Source: Burkholderia contaminans (GTDB lineage: Bacteria > Pseudomonadota > Gammaproteobacteria > Burkholderiales > Burkholderiaceae). Taken from it: 64,000 nt of DNA. The number at the start of each line of letters is the position of its first letter. The stretch's first letter is position 1. The notes under the pieces were generated by a model. The model saw only the letters and a list, made by a program, of their open reading frames with translations, was not told where the DNA came from and searched no databases. The stretch covers positions 992,001 to 1,056,000 of the forward strand of contig NZ_CP090641.1 of the NCBI RefSeq assembly GCF_029633825.1, read 5' to 3'. This document shows positions 19,646 through 28,920 of the stretch, one piece after another. The position numbers and the translations under genes were made by a program.

Positions 19646-19660
19646 CATACACTTATGTAT
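19646..19660. promoter_or_regulatory. Second, imperfect operator near the tetR start
   Basis: Sequence CATACACTTATGTAT, with arms ATACA and TGTAT, resembling the palindrome at 19545-19560 (both centred on CATAC/TATG words). It lies 45 bases upstream of the TetR start, where autoregulation would be expected. Confidence 0.45.
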
Positions 19661-19704
19661 TTTCGACTCAGGTAAAATGCCCCTTTTCGTTACCCGAAGC
19701 CCAG

Positions 19705-20313
19705 ATGCCACGCTCTTCCCCCCCACCTGCGATGGACTCATCGAGCAAACCCCAGCTCACCCCGGACGACTGGATTCGCGCAGCTGCGGATGTCCTGGTC
19801 GACAAGAGCGTGGATGCCGTTCGCGTTGAGGTTTTGTCGAAGAATCTCGGCGTCACACGAGGCAGCTTCTACTGGCACTTCAAGGATCGAGACGATCTCT
19901 TGAGTCACTTGCTGACCTGGTGGCGCGATACGGCAACGGAGCAAATCATCGATCGCTTTGAAAAGCGCAACGTCAAGGCGCGGCAACTGCTGCGCGATTT
20001 GCTCGCGCTGCCGTTTCACGGCGAAGCGGCGCAGGCTGCCGCAGCGACGGAGCTAGCGATCCGGGGCTGGGCAAGGCGGGACGAAATGGCACGCCAATTC
20101 GTGGATGAAGTGGATGGAAAACGGTTGTCGTATATTGCCCAATGCTTCAGTGCACTTGGCTTCGACATCGCCGAATCACGCAAACGCGCGTTCGCGCTCT
20201 ACAGTTACGAACTAGCCGAGTCGCTGCTGTCCAATCAGGGGACCGGCAAACAAAAGGACGAGCGGCGCCTTTTCATGGAACAGATGCTGCTGAGCGACGC
20301 CAACGAAGACTGA
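19705..20313 (+). CDS. TetR-family transcriptional regulator
   Basis: A 202-residue regulator. The helix-turn-helix lies at residues 20-65: DDWIRAAADVLVDKSVDAVRVEVLSKNLGVTRGSFYWHFKDRDDLL, with the GVTRGSFYWHF recognition helix typical of TetR proteins. The C-terminal ligand domain is diverged. An alternative start at MDSSSKPQ, 9 codons in, is equally possible. It is transcribed divergently from the 13-gene aromatic operon, with a perfect palindrome between them. Probably a repressor relieved by a pathway intermediate such as a CoA ester; this is inference. Confidence 0.88.
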   Translation: MPRSSPPPAMDSSSKPQLTPDDWIRAAADVLVDKSVDAVRVEVLSKNLGVTRGSFYWHFKDRDDLLSHLLTWWRDTATEQIIDRFEKRNVKARQLLRDLLALPFHGEAAQAAAATELAIRGWARRDEMARQFVDEVDGKRLSYIAQCFSALGFDIAESRKRAFALYSYELAESLLSNQGTGKQKDERRLFMEQMLLSDANED

Positions 20314-20429
20314 GGTGCAACGGCTACCGAACCACTTCGCTCGAAGGCCGGAAAGCACTGTGTCCCGAGAAACTGGACTTCGCCCGCTAACGGCGGCGTC
20401 CGCACCGCACATTCTTCAAACGAGCCGAC

Positions 20430-21383
20430 TCAGCAATCGTCGCGAGTTGAAACGGGCGAACTCACCCTCAGGCTTCTCGGGCTAACGCCAAATGCTTGCT
20501 TGAACGTACGGCTGAAGTGAGCCGCGTCGTTAAACCCCCACCGGTAGGCGACATCGGTCACGGTCTTTGTTCCAGCCGCGGCACAAAGCTCGCGGTAACA
20601 GACCTTTAACCTTCTGTCGCGAATCCATCGGCCAACCGTCGTACCCGTGCCCGCGAAAGCGATGTGAAGCGTGCGCACTGAAATCCGATGCGCCGTTGCA
20701 ATTGACGCAGCGCACAACTCCGGGTCATCCAGGTTGTCCTCGATGTACTGTCGAATGGAATTTAGCAGCGACGCCTTTGACGACGGGCGATCGGTGTCGA
20801 CCGTGAGAGACGCGTCGAGCAAGTCGAAGAACGACTGGCACGCAAGCGCCAGGGCACCGTCGGACAGTCGATCCAATTCCTGGGAGATGGCGCGAAGTTG
20901 CTCTGCCGCTATAGCCGGAAGCCCGGAACCGGGGGCCGCAGGCACTGCGCCGCGCAGATTCGCTGCCGTCCTCGCGACCACCGACGGAACTCGCTCACGG
21001 GGCACGAGCAAGTAAACCTCCCGATGCGCGTCCTCGACGTCAAAGTCGAACCCCAATTCGCTATCCCAAATCAACAGGTGATTGGGCGGCAACACGACTT
21101 CACGTCTACCTTCGTACCGACATTTCAATTGGCCGCTGAGGTTCATCAGTACACCCAGCATCGGCGCTTGGTTGACTGCCATGCGTTGCCCTGCGAGTGG
21201 GCCGCTTTTCAATTCCCCGATTGTTAGCCGATCCAGTTTCCGGTATCGCACCGATGCGTCAAAACCTCGCGGCTCTGGAATCGATAACGCCCATGTCACA
21301 TGCAGATCGGAAAGCTTGCTGGCGAACGCATCCTGCACAAGCCTTTGAGGCAACCCGTGGGTCGACCAAGTGACAGCTGCCAT
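20430..21383 (-). CDS. AraC-family regulator of the CoA operon
   Basis: A 317-residue protein with an N-terminal cupin-like AraC-binding domain (MLGVLMNLSGQLKCRYEGR, PPNHLLIWDSELGFDFDV) and a C-terminal pair of HTH motifs. RISVRTLHIAF and DVAYRWGFNDAAHFSRTFKQAFGVSPRSLR are diagnostic of AraC/XylS, in the FeaR/NahR-like branch. The start at MAAVTW has GAGAGG in front. It is divergent to the operon beginning at 21594, from which it is separated by 210 bases. Probably the activator of that operon. Confidence 0.88.
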   Translation of the reverse strand: MAAVTWSTHGLPQRLVQDAFASKLSDLHVTWALSIPEPRGFDASVRYRKLDRLTIGELKSGPLAGQRMAVNQAPMLGVLMNLSGQLKCRYEGRREVVLPPNHLLIWDSELGFDFDVEDAHREVYLLVPRERVPSVVARTAANLRGAVPAAPGSGLPAIAAEQLRAISQELDRLSDGALALACQSFFDLLDASLTVDTDRPSSKASLLNSIRQYIEDNLDDPELCAASIATAHRISVRTLHIAFAGTGTTVGRWIRDRRLKVCYRELCAAAGTKTVTDVAYRWGFNDAAHFSRTFKQAFGVSPRSLRVSSPVSTRDDC

Positions 21384-21593
21384 GGGGTTCCTCTCCATCG
21401 TGAAATTACCAGTAAGACAATTTCCGATCCTGTGGACAAGACAGCACGACGTCAAGCGCGTGAAAACCCCGACCCAGGCGCGTGCTGCACAAATCGACAA
21501 GTCGTATGCGCTCATGTGCAAGCGCGCGATGTCCGCCCCCTCGTACATTCAGTCATCACCAACAGTAACCAAACTATTAAATAGGAGGAGACG

Positions 21594-22718
21594 ATGAGCG
21601 AATTGCGTCCTGTCGTCATCTATGGCGCCAGTGGTTATACCGGACGGCTGGTGGCTGAGTACCTGCGTGAGTACAGCATTCCCTTTGTCGCCGCGGGGCG
21701 GAACAAGGCCAAGCTCAAGGAAGTCATGGATTCCGTCCCCGGGATCGAGACTGCCGACTACGAGATTGCCGAAGTCGACGGCTCTGTCGAATCGCTGGTA
21801 GCGCTTTTCAAAGGCCGAAAAGTCGTCTGCAATATGGTCGGCCCCTTCCTGCGATATGGTCCCGCTGTCCTCGAAGCGTCGCTACGTGCCGGTTGCCACT
21901 ATCTCGATACCGCTGGCGAACAGCAACACCATCTTCAACTGCTGGACCACTGGGGTCCGAAGTTTGCCGCGGCCGGACTGGTTGTCTCCACTGCGGTATC
22001 GATGCAGTACGCAGTGCACGACATCGCTGCCCGCATCGTGTTGGAAACACCTGGAATCGACACCCTCGAGCTCGGCGAATACGTCAACGCCATCCCGACG
22101 GTTGGGTCGAGCCAATCGATGTTCGACGTGATTCGTACCGACTCGTACTATCTGCAAGACAACGTCCTGAAGAAATACGACGGAATCGTGCAGCAGGACA
22201 TGGTCGTACCGGGCACTGCGTACGTCGTGCCCGGCCTTCAGTGGGGCGGCACCGCATTGCCGGTCTTCTTCCGCGACGATCGACGGGTACGCAACTGTCG
22301 CATGTTCGTCGCGATGCGCAACGACAAGGGCGACATTCCTCAGCGCGTTCGAGCCGCGGAGCGCATGTTCAAGGTCATGTTCCAGTGGCTACCCGAGGAA
22401 AAATTGCACCCTGTGCTGGATCGTGTTGCGGCCAGCATGACGCCGAACACCCCTCCCCGAGAAAACCGGCAGGTACATCGCTCTATTGACTGGTGTATCG
22501 GTCGGGGCAACAACGTCACGGCGCGCACCGTCATTCACGGCACGTCCGGCTATCAGATCACCGGCTTGTTGCAAGCCTACGCGGCAATGCGATTGATCGG
22601 CAATACCTTCAGCGGAGTCGGCTTCCGCTCCCCGGCACAACTGCTGGGACATCGCGAGCTTCTGGGTGCGTTGGAAGCCTACGGCCTGGCTCGCGTCACC
22701 GAGGAGACGGTGGCATGA
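21594..22718 (+). CDS. Saccharopine-dehydrogenase-like NAD(P)-dependent oxidoreductase
   Basis: A 374-residue protein with an N-terminal Rossmann fold (VIYGASGYTGRLVAEYL, AAGRNKAKL, VCNMVGPFLRYGPAV, CHYLDTAGE) of the saccharopine dehydrogenase / trans-acting enoyl reductase family. The C-terminal half is family-specific and of unknown role. A strong AGGAGGAG ribosome site precedes the start. It is the first gene of the five-gene CoA operon, and its stop overlaps the thiolase start. A role in reducing an enoyl or keto intermediate is plausible from context. It is not a lysine-pathway enzyme. Confidence 0.8.
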   Translation: MSELRPVVIYGASGYTGRLVAEYLREYSIPFVAAGRNKAKLKEVMDSVPGIETADYEIAEVDGSVESLVALFKGRKVVCNMVGPFLRYGPAVLEASLRAGCHYLDTAGEQQHHLQLLDHWGPKFAAAGLVVSTAVSMQYAVHDIAARIVLETPGIDTLELGEYVNAIPTVGSSQSMFDVIRTDSYYLQDNVLKKYDGIVQQDMVVPGTAYVVPGLQWGGTALPVFFRDDRRVRNCRMFVAMRNDKGDIPQRVRAAERMFKVMFQWLPEEKLHPVLDRVAASMTPNTPPRENRQVHRSIDWCIGRGNNVTARTVIHGTSGYQITGLLQAYAAMRLIGNTFSGVGFRSPAQLLGHRELLGALEAYGLARVTEETVA

Positions 22719-23938
22719 CCCACATGCCCGTTTGGATCGCCGGCGTCGGCATGACCGAATTCGGTGTCAGGCCGGACGTGTCGGTCAAGGAACTGACGCA
22801 GGCCGCGGTCGTCGGCGCGCTCACCGATGCCGGCGTTCATCCTACCGCCATCGAAGCCGCATATTTCGGCAATACCTGCCAAGACGTCCTGGAAGGTCAA
22901 GTCGTAGTGGCCGGTCAGATGGCGCTTCGATCGATGGGCTTCGAACGTATCCCGATCGTCAATGTCGAGAACGCGTGTGCGACGGGGGCCACGGCATTGC
23001 ATCAAGCCATCATGCATGTGCGCTCTGGAGCCGCCGACATTGTTCTGGCGGTCGGCGCCGAAAAGCTCAGCATCGGCGACAAGACGAAAGCACTCGGCGT
23101 CTTTGACGGCGGTGTCGACGTCAACGATCGGCAAGGCGTCCGTGCCGTGCTCGAGGAACTCGGTGGTGCGCTTCCGGATGACGGGAAGCCTCATAGCCTG
23201 TTTATGGACGTCTATGCGGCGCTCGCGAGAGCGCACATGAACGCGTTCGGTACGACTCGGGAACAACTGGCTCTGATCGCCTCGAAGAATCACGAGCATG
23301 CCGTACACAACCCGCTCGCGCACTTCCGCGCCGAGATGTCCGTAGAGGAAATCCTCGCTGCACGCCCGGTGTCGGGCCCGCTCACCGTTCCAATGTGTGC
23401 ACCGCTAACAGATGGAGCCTCGGCAGTCGTCGTCTGCAACGCAGCCGGCTTGAAACGTCTCGACGGTAGCCGGCCAATTCGTATCCTTGCGGCCGTTCTG
23501 CAAAGCGGGACCGTGCGTCCGTTATCCGCATGGGACCGTTCCGTCACCCGCCTGGCCGCGCAAGCCGCCTATGAACAAGCGGGTGTCGGGCCACAGGACA
23601 TTTCCGTAGCGGAAGTCCACGACGCATCGTCCTTCGGCGAACTCCTGCAATCGGAATTGCTTGGATTTTGCGAGATCGGTTCCGGTGGCCGGTTCGTGGA
23701 GTCCGGCGCGTCCAGGCTGGGCGGCCGCATGCCCATCAACCCGTCGGGCGGCCTTGAGTCCAAGGGACATCCCATGGGTGCCTCGGGCCTCGCGCAGATT
23801 TACGAACTCGTGCAGCAGCTTCGCGGCAATTGTGGAGCGCGCCAGGTCGCCGGCGCCCGCATTGCACTTGCAGAAAACGGCGGCGGGCTCTACGCCGGTG
23901 AAGAGGCCGCCGCCGCAATCACCATTCTCGGCTCCTGA
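22715..23938 (+). CDS. SCP-x/SCP2-type thiolase
   Basis: A 407-residue thiolase of the sterol-carrier-protein-x branch. The nucleophilic Cys88 lies in NVENACATGATAL. The C-terminal active-site region reads EVHDASSFGELL and NPSGGLESKGHPMGASGLAQ, where His replaces the usual catalytic-Cys motif of ordinary thiolases, as in SCP-x enzymes. Such thiolases cleave 3-oxoacyl-CoA with branched or ring-bearing chains, for example in steroid and diterpenoid pathways. The ATG overlaps the preceding stop (ATGA), defining the start at MTHMPVWIAGVG. Part of the rightward operon. Confidence 0.88.
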   Translation: MTHMPVWIAGVGMTEFGVRPDVSVKELTQAAVVGALTDAGVHPTAIEAAYFGNTCQDVLEGQVVVAGQMALRSMGFERIPIVNVENACATGATALHQAIMHVRSGAADIVLAVGAEKLSIGDKTKALGVFDGGVDVNDRQGVRAVLEELGGALPDDGKPHSLFMDVYAALARAHMNAFGTTREQLALIASKNHEHAVHNPLAHFRAEMSVEEILAARPVSGPLTVPMCAPLTDGASAVVVCNAAGLKRLDGSRPIRILAAVLQSGTVRPLSAWDRSVTRLAAQAAYEQAGVGPQDISVAEVHDASSFGELLQSELLGFCEIGSGGRFVESGASRLGGRMPINPSGGLESKGHPMGASGLAQIYELVQQLRGNCGARQVAGARIALAENGGGLYAGEEAAAAITILGS

Positions 23939-23967
23939 GTCGTCCGCATCCAACCCCGGAGGAGACT

Positions 23968-24798
23968 ATGACCTACCAGACACTTAACACTCGGCGCGAC
24001 GGCCGGACGCTCTTCGTCGACTTCAACAATCCCCCGTTGAATCTCATCAACGCCCAGATGATCGGCGAGTTGTTCGATCTCGCAGGATCGCTGGCTTTTG
24101 ACCGTGAGACCGCAGTCGTCGTCTTCGGCAGTGCCAACCCCGAATTCTTCGTCGCTCACTTCGATCTGAACGATCTGCTTCGACTGTCGAACGATCCGAC
24201 TGCACCGCGCAGCCGTTATGACGACATCAACGTGATGCAGGCGCTCGCAACAGCATGGCAGATCCTGCCTCAAGTGACTATTGGCGTGGTTGACGGAATT
24301 TGCCGCGGCGCTGGCCTGGAATTCATTCTCGCGCTGGACATGCGGTTCAGCACGCCGAAAAGCAAATTCTGCTTGCCCGAGGCCAGCGGCGGAATCCTGC
24401 CGGCCGGCGGCGGTACTACGCGGCTTGCGATGCTGATCGGTCCCGCTCGCGCTCGCGAGGTGATTTTGTCGTCTCGCGATTTCACGGGTGATGAAGCCGC
24501 AGCCTACGGCTTTGTGAATCGCTCGCTCGCGCGCGACGACCTGAACGCCTATGTGAATACGCTCGCCCATGATGTCGCAACGCGCCCTGCCGGCTCGGTC
24601 GCCGCGGTGGACGAAGTCATCAAGAGCGTCTTTGGATCCGCCGTCGATGCACAGTTTGCAGGGTTTGCGAGCGAAAACGCGGCATTCATGCAGCTCGTGG
24701 ATACTCCCGCCGTTCGCGAAAGCCTTGAACGAATGGCTCAAATGCAGGATGTCGAGCACGAACGCGACCTCCCGGCGCACCTCGCCGCCGCGAAGTAG
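23968..24798 (+). CDS. Enoyl-CoA hydratase/isomerase family protein
   Basis: A 276-residue crotonase-fold protein. LFVDFNNPPLNLINAQMIGEL starts the fold, VVDGICRGAGLEFILALDMRFST forms the CoA-binding/oxyanion region, and LPEASGGILPAGGGTTRLAMLIG contains the position of the second catalytic acid. It is preceded by GGAGGAG. The crotonase glutamates are not fully conventional, so hydratase, isomerase or hydrolase activity cannot be separated. It lies between the thiolase and acyl-CoA dehydrogenase genes of one operon. Confidence 0.88.
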   Translation: MTYQTLNTRRDGRTLFVDFNNPPLNLINAQMIGELFDLAGSLAFDRETAVVVFGSANPEFFVAHFDLNDLLRLSNDPTAPRSRYDDINVMQALATAWQILPQVTIGVVDGICRGAGLEFILALDMRFSTPKSKFCLPEASGGILPAGGGTTRLAMLIGPARAREVILSSRDFTGDEAAAYGFVNRSLARDDLNAYVNTLAHDVATRPAGSVAAVDEVIKSVFGSAVDAQFAGFASENAAFMQLVDTPAVRESLERMAQMQDVEHERDLPAHLAAAK

Positions 24799-24837
24799 CA
24801 GAAACCACCGTAAAGAAACGAAACGGAGACGCCGAAA

Positions 24838-26142
24838 ATGAGTCAGCAGACGGAACGCAATACACCGGCTTCAGTGCGGCCCGGACTCCCGTATGTAGAA
24901 CTAACGGGATTTGAAGTGCTCAGCGACGAAGAAAGAACCGTCCAGCACGCCATGCACAGATTTGCACGTGACGTGATGCGCCCGGCGGCGATCGCAATCG
25001 ACAAGCTCAGTGCCGAGGAGGCGATTGCACCTGGCTCGCCATACTGGGAATTCATCAAGACGGCCGCCGCCTCGGGGGTCAGTTTCGACACCGACGCCGG
25101 AGACGTTCCGCCCGAGACGCTAGCCCGGCTTCAGGCTATCGTCATCGAGGAATTTGGTTGGGGCGACGTAGGACTGACGGTGTCGCTAGCCGCTGCCGCG
25201 TTCCCCAACATGCTGGCCAAGCGAGCCGCCAACCATGAACTGATCGAGTTGACGGCGAACAAACTAGGGTGCTGGATCGCCACTCAGCCGGATCGCGGCT
25301 CGGACGGGACAATGCTCTATCCGGGGGAGCGGCACCCTCTCGCGCCGCAAGGCAACAAGGGCAACCTCACCGCGAAGGTCAACGGCGGAGACATCGTCAT
25401 CAACGGGCAAAGCTCCGCGTGGGTTTCCAATGGCTCGGTCGCGCAGGTTGCGATTTTGACGATCGTTGCCGATTACGGCAAAGGGTTCTTCGACGAGGAA
25501 GGTCACCCACACGGTATCGAAGTGATTGTGCCCTTGGACCTCCCGGGAGTAAGCCGAGGCAAGCCGCTCGAAAAGCTGGGACAACGGGCTTTGCCCCAAG
25601 GCGAAATTTACTTTGACAACGTCAAGGTGCCCTTGCGCTATGCGGTGTCGTCCGGGGACGAATATTGGCGTGGTCACGCAAGCACCTGGTCTACAGCCGG
25701 CGTTGGCATGGGTCAGATGGCAACTGGCATGGCCCGGGCAGCATTCGAGCTTGCGCTCGAGTACGTCCACGAGCGGCGCCAGGGCGGCGCCCTTCTCGCC
25801 GACCATCAAATGGTCCAGTACCGGCTCGGTGCGATGGCTCGAAAGGTGGAAACCATGCGTGCCGTGGCTCGTCGCGCCACCGAGTACACGCTGCTTTCGC
25901 CGGCCAAGCATCCGTACTTCACGGGCGGGTCCAAAGTCACCTGCACCGACCTCGCCTTCGAGGTAGTCGACGAAGCCTTGCAACTCTTCGGCGCATACGG
26001 TCTGACCCGCGAGTACCCGCTCGAAAAGCTCTTCCGCGACGCGCGGGCCGCGCGGATCGAGGACGGCGAAAATCATCTTCTCAACATGAAATTCGGATAC
26101 CTGAACTCGCTGCTTTATCGCGGCAATCGAATCGGGTTTTGA
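24838..26142 (+). CDS. Acyl-CoA dehydrogenase family protein
   Basis: A 434-residue flavoprotein. It shows the N-terminal helical domain, the FAD/CoA domain (CWIATQPDRGSDG, AWVSNGSVAQVAILTIV) and the C-terminal helical domain ending LQLFGAYGLTREYPLEKLFRDARAARIEDGENHL. The last segment is the standard acyl-CoA dehydrogenase signature. It introduces a double bond into an acyl-CoA and passes electrons to ETF, encoded at 5.7-7.4 kb. It is slightly longer than the typical 380-390 residues. Substrate unknown. Confidence 0.92.
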   Translation: MSQQTERNTPASVRPGLPYVELTGFEVLSDEERTVQHAMHRFARDVMRPAAIAIDKLSAEEAIAPGSPYWEFIKTAAASGVSFDTDAGDVPPETLARLQAIVIEEFGWGDVGLTVSLAAAAFPNMLAKRAANHELIELTANKLGCWIATQPDRGSDGTMLYPGERHPLAPQGNKGNLTAKVNGGDIVINGQSSAWVSNGSVAQVAILTIVADYGKGFFDEEGHPHGIEVIVPLDLPGVSRGKPLEKLGQRALPQGEIYFDNVKVPLRYAVSSGDEYWRGHASTWSTAGVGMGQMATGMARAAFELALEYVHERRQGGALLADHQMVQYRLGAMARKVETMRAVARRATEYTLLSPAKHPYFTGGSKVTCTDLAFEVVDEALQLFGAYGLTREYPLEKLFRDARAARIEDGENHLLNMKFGYLNSLLYRGNRIGF

Positions 26143-26155
26143 GACAGGAACTTGT

Positions 26156-27727
26156 ATGGCTATTACTGATTTCTTCGATCGCGGATGGCGGACGGCGCCG
26201 GATAAGATTGCCTTTATCGCGGATGATCGCAATTTCACTTACAAGGAGATTGGCGAGCTGTCCTGTCGTGTCGGCAACGCGCTACTGAGCCGCGGTCTCG
26301 AGCGCGAAGCAAAGGGCGCGGTACTGGCGAGCAATGACCCCACGGCGTGGGGGTGCGTGCTTGGGATGTGGCGTGCCGGGATGGCTTGGGTCCCGGTCAA
26401 TCCAGCCAATCCGCCGGAGGAGATCCAGCGTCTTCTGGATGGATTCGACTGCGAAGTGCTGTTCTGCCACGAGCAGTTCCTCCCGCTAGTCGAAGGAATC
26501 CGTCCAGGCCTTACGAAATTGCATACCGTGATCTCGTTGGGTCAAAGTCCCGAAGCAGCATCAACGGCCGGCGCAATTACGCTCTCCTCTCTCACGGAAG
26601 GTGCATCTGATTCGATTCCGGGCCACATCCCCGAGCAGGACGCCTTGGCCGGCGTCATGCCGACCGGTGGAACAACAGGCGCGCCCAAAGGGGCAATGAA
26701 CACCCACCGAAGTTTGTCGGTGAGCGCCTTGCACCAGATGTTCGCGGCCCCGTATGCGTCCGACGAGCCGATCGTGAATCTTGTCGCGGCGCCAATGACA
26801 CATGCCGCTGGCACGCTCACCCTGCCGTGCACCGCACGCGCGGGTACGATCGTGGTGATGAACCGAATGGACCTACATCTCCTGGTGGACCTGATCGAGA
26901 AACATCGTGTCACGGAGTTGTATCTCCCGCCCACGGTCATCTATCGCCTGTTGGAGATGCCCGGAATCGAGAAGCGAGATTTCTCGTCGTTGAAGTACTT
27001 CATCTATGGCGCGGCGCCCATGTCGACCGAGAAGTTGCGCCGTGCCATTGAAGTATTTGGTCCCGTGATGTTTCAAGGATATGGCCAGGCCGAAGCACCT
27101 TCGGCGATTGCGTTCATGCGCCCGGAAGAACACTTCCGTGACGGAAAAATCGCCGAAGATGCGCGCTTGTCGGCCGCCGGACGCCCCGCACCATTTGTGC
27201 GAGTGGAAGTGCTCGACGAGAGCGGCAAGATCCTTCCCGTTGGCGAGACCGGTGAGATCTGCGTGCGCGGCGACTTGTTGATGGCGGGCTATTACAAGGC
27301 ACCCGACAAAACCGCCGAGACGATCATCGATGGCTGGCTACATACCGGCGACGTCGGCTATCTGGACTCCGAGGGTTTTCTTCATATTACCGACCGCAAG
27401 AAGGACATGATCATCAGCGGGGGATTCAATGTCTACCCGAGCGAGGTCGAACAAGTCATCTGGACGCACCCGGCGGTTCAAGACTGCGCCGTTATCGGCA
27501 TTCCCGATGCCGACTGGGGCGAGGCAGTCACGGCGGTGATCGAGCTCAATCAGGGTGCCGAAGCAACCGCGGAAGAAATCATTGCATATTGCCGCCCAAA
27601 GTTGGGGGGAATCAAAACGCCGAAGAAGGTCGTCTTTATCGACGCACTTCCTCGCAGCCCGAACGGCAAGGTTCTGAAAAAAGACGTACGTGAGCCGTTC
27701 TGGCGGGATAAATCACGAAGAATTTGA
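26156..27727 (+). CDS. AMP-forming acyl-CoA ligase
   Basis: A 523-residue ANL-superfamily ligase. MPTGGTTGAPKGAMNTHR (A3 motif), FQGYGQAEAPSA (A5), YKAPDKTAETIIDGWLHTGDVGYLD (A7), ITDRKKDMIISGGFNVYPSEVE (A8 hinge) and PRSPNGKVLKKDVR with the catalytic Lys (A10) are all intact. It activates a carboxylic acid to its CoA thioester. Last gene of the operon, 13 bases after the acyl-CoA dehydrogenase. It belongs to a different branch from the feruloyl-CoA-synthetase-like enzyme at 10.7-12.6 kb, so the two probably act on different acids. Confidence 0.92.
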   Translation: MAITDFFDRGWRTAPDKIAFIADDRNFTYKEIGELSCRVGNALLSRGLEREAKGAVLASNDPTAWGCVLGMWRAGMAWVPVNPANPPEEIQRLLDGFDCEVLFCHEQFLPLVEGIRPGLTKLHTVISLGQSPEAASTAGAITLSSLTEGASDSIPGHIPEQDALAGVMPTGGTTGAPKGAMNTHRSLSVSALHQMFAAPYASDEPIVNLVAAPMTHAAGTLTLPCTARAGTIVVMNRMDLHLLVDLIEKHRVTELYLPPTVIYRLLEMPGIEKRDFSSLKYFIYGAAPMSTEKLRRAIEVFGPVMFQGYGQAEAPSAIAFMRPEEHFRDGKIAEDARLSAAGRPAPFVRVEVLDESGKILPVGETGEICVRGDLLMAGYYKAPDKTAETIIDGWLHTGDVGYLDSEGFLHITDRKKDMIISGGFNVYPSEVEQVIWTHPAVQDCAVIGIPDADWGEAVTAVIELNQGAEATAEEIIAYCRPKLGGIKTPKKVVFIDALPRSPNGKVLKKDVREPFWRDKSRRI

Positions 27728-27956
27728 CGAGACGCCGGCTATTCAATAGTGCTTCTACGAAACTGATCCATCTACAACCGGATATTTCAGTTTTTAATAA
27801 TACTAATTATCTCTTTTGAATAGCCTATTCATCTATTGTAATTGGCGCTCATTAATACGACACCATCGTATGTCAAGTTTAGAGATGTTCAAAACGCCAA
27901 GGGCGGTTCGGACATCTCTGTCTCGCCGGTCAATTAGTTGTTTACGGCACATCGTG

Positions 27957-28772
27957 ATGCCGGAAGGACAGGACGTGTTCAAAGACCAGGTTGTAGTCAT
28001 CACCGGCGCCGGCTCGGGCATCGGCCGCGCATTAGCGATCGAGCTGGCGCTTAAGGGCGCGCGTCTCGCGTTGTCGGACATAAGCGAGAGCGGGCTAGCG
28101 CAGACACTTGCGCAACTGCCAGTCGGCGTCTCGGCCGGTTCATATGTGCTGGATGTTTCAAACCGGGAGGCAATGCTCCGCCATGCCGATGACGTTGTCA
28201 GAGACTTCGGTCAAATAGACTTCGTCATTAATAACGCTGGTACCTCGGTGCTAGCCACAGTCGAACACGCGACGCTCGAGGAATTCGAGAAAGTCATCGG
28301 AATCAACCTGTGGGGTGTGATCTACGGCACGAAGGCGTTTTTACCAATGATGTTGGCCAGACGTCAAGGCTGCATCGTAAATGTGTCGAGCGTTTTCGGA
28401 TTGGTGGCAACACCATGCTCAGCTGCTTACACGATCTCCAAGTTCGGCGTACGCGGGCTAACAGAGACACTGTGGCAGGAACTTGAAGGTACCGGTGTGA
28501 GAGCTGTCCTCGTGCATCCCGGGGGCATTAACACCGGTATCAGCAAGGTACCCAAAGCCGCGCATGAGACGGAATTCGAGCGCCGGCTATTGGCTGCCAA
28601 CAAGCGGCAGATGACCACCACACCCGAGCAGTGCGCGCGAGAGATCGTGGCGGGCCTCGTGCGAGGAAACAAGCGACTGCTGGTGGGAAATGGCGCTCGC
28701 TCATTGCAATGGATTGCTCGACTGTTTCCAGACAGCTACGGCACGCTCGTGCGTCGCAAGTTGGGCGTCTAG
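27957..28772 (+). CDS. Short-chain dehydrogenase/reductase
   Basis: A 271-residue SDR. VVVITGAGSGIGRALAIELAL (cofactor motif), NNAGTS, NVSSVFGLVATP and YTISKFGVRGL (YxxxK catalytic pair) are present. It continues to HPGGINTGISK and a C-terminal region resembling membrane-associated SDRs. The start was placed at MPEGQDVFKDQ because similarity begins there; no strong ribosome site is visible, and the frame is open 47 codons further upstream. It is preceded by a 229-base AT-rich gap after the CoA operon, so probably a separate unit. Codon use is less GC-biased than the flanking core genes. Substrate unknown. Confidence 0.82.
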   Translation: MPEGQDVFKDQVVVITGAGSGIGRALAIELALKGARLALSDISESGLAQTLAQLPVGVSAGSYVLDVSNREAMLRHADDVVRDFGQIDFVINNAGTSVLATVEHATLEEFEKVIGINLWGVIYGTKAFLPMMLARRQGCIVNVSSVFGLVATPCSAAYTISKFGVRGLTETLWQELEGTGVRAVLVHPGGINTGISKVPKAAHETEFERRLLAANKRQMTTTPEQCAREIVAGLVRGNKRLLVGNGARSLQWIARLFPDSYGTLVRRKLGV

Positions 28773-28920
28773 CCATTCCTTTGCGTGGTTCAACTTCGTA
28801 TTACGCAGCTCGCGATCGATGAAAAGCGGTCGCGAGCTGCGCTCTCGAACGGCTGAACCAGCCGGAACAACGACTGGCGTTTCAAGCATCAAATATGAAA
28901 AAAATAAACCGGAGACAATC

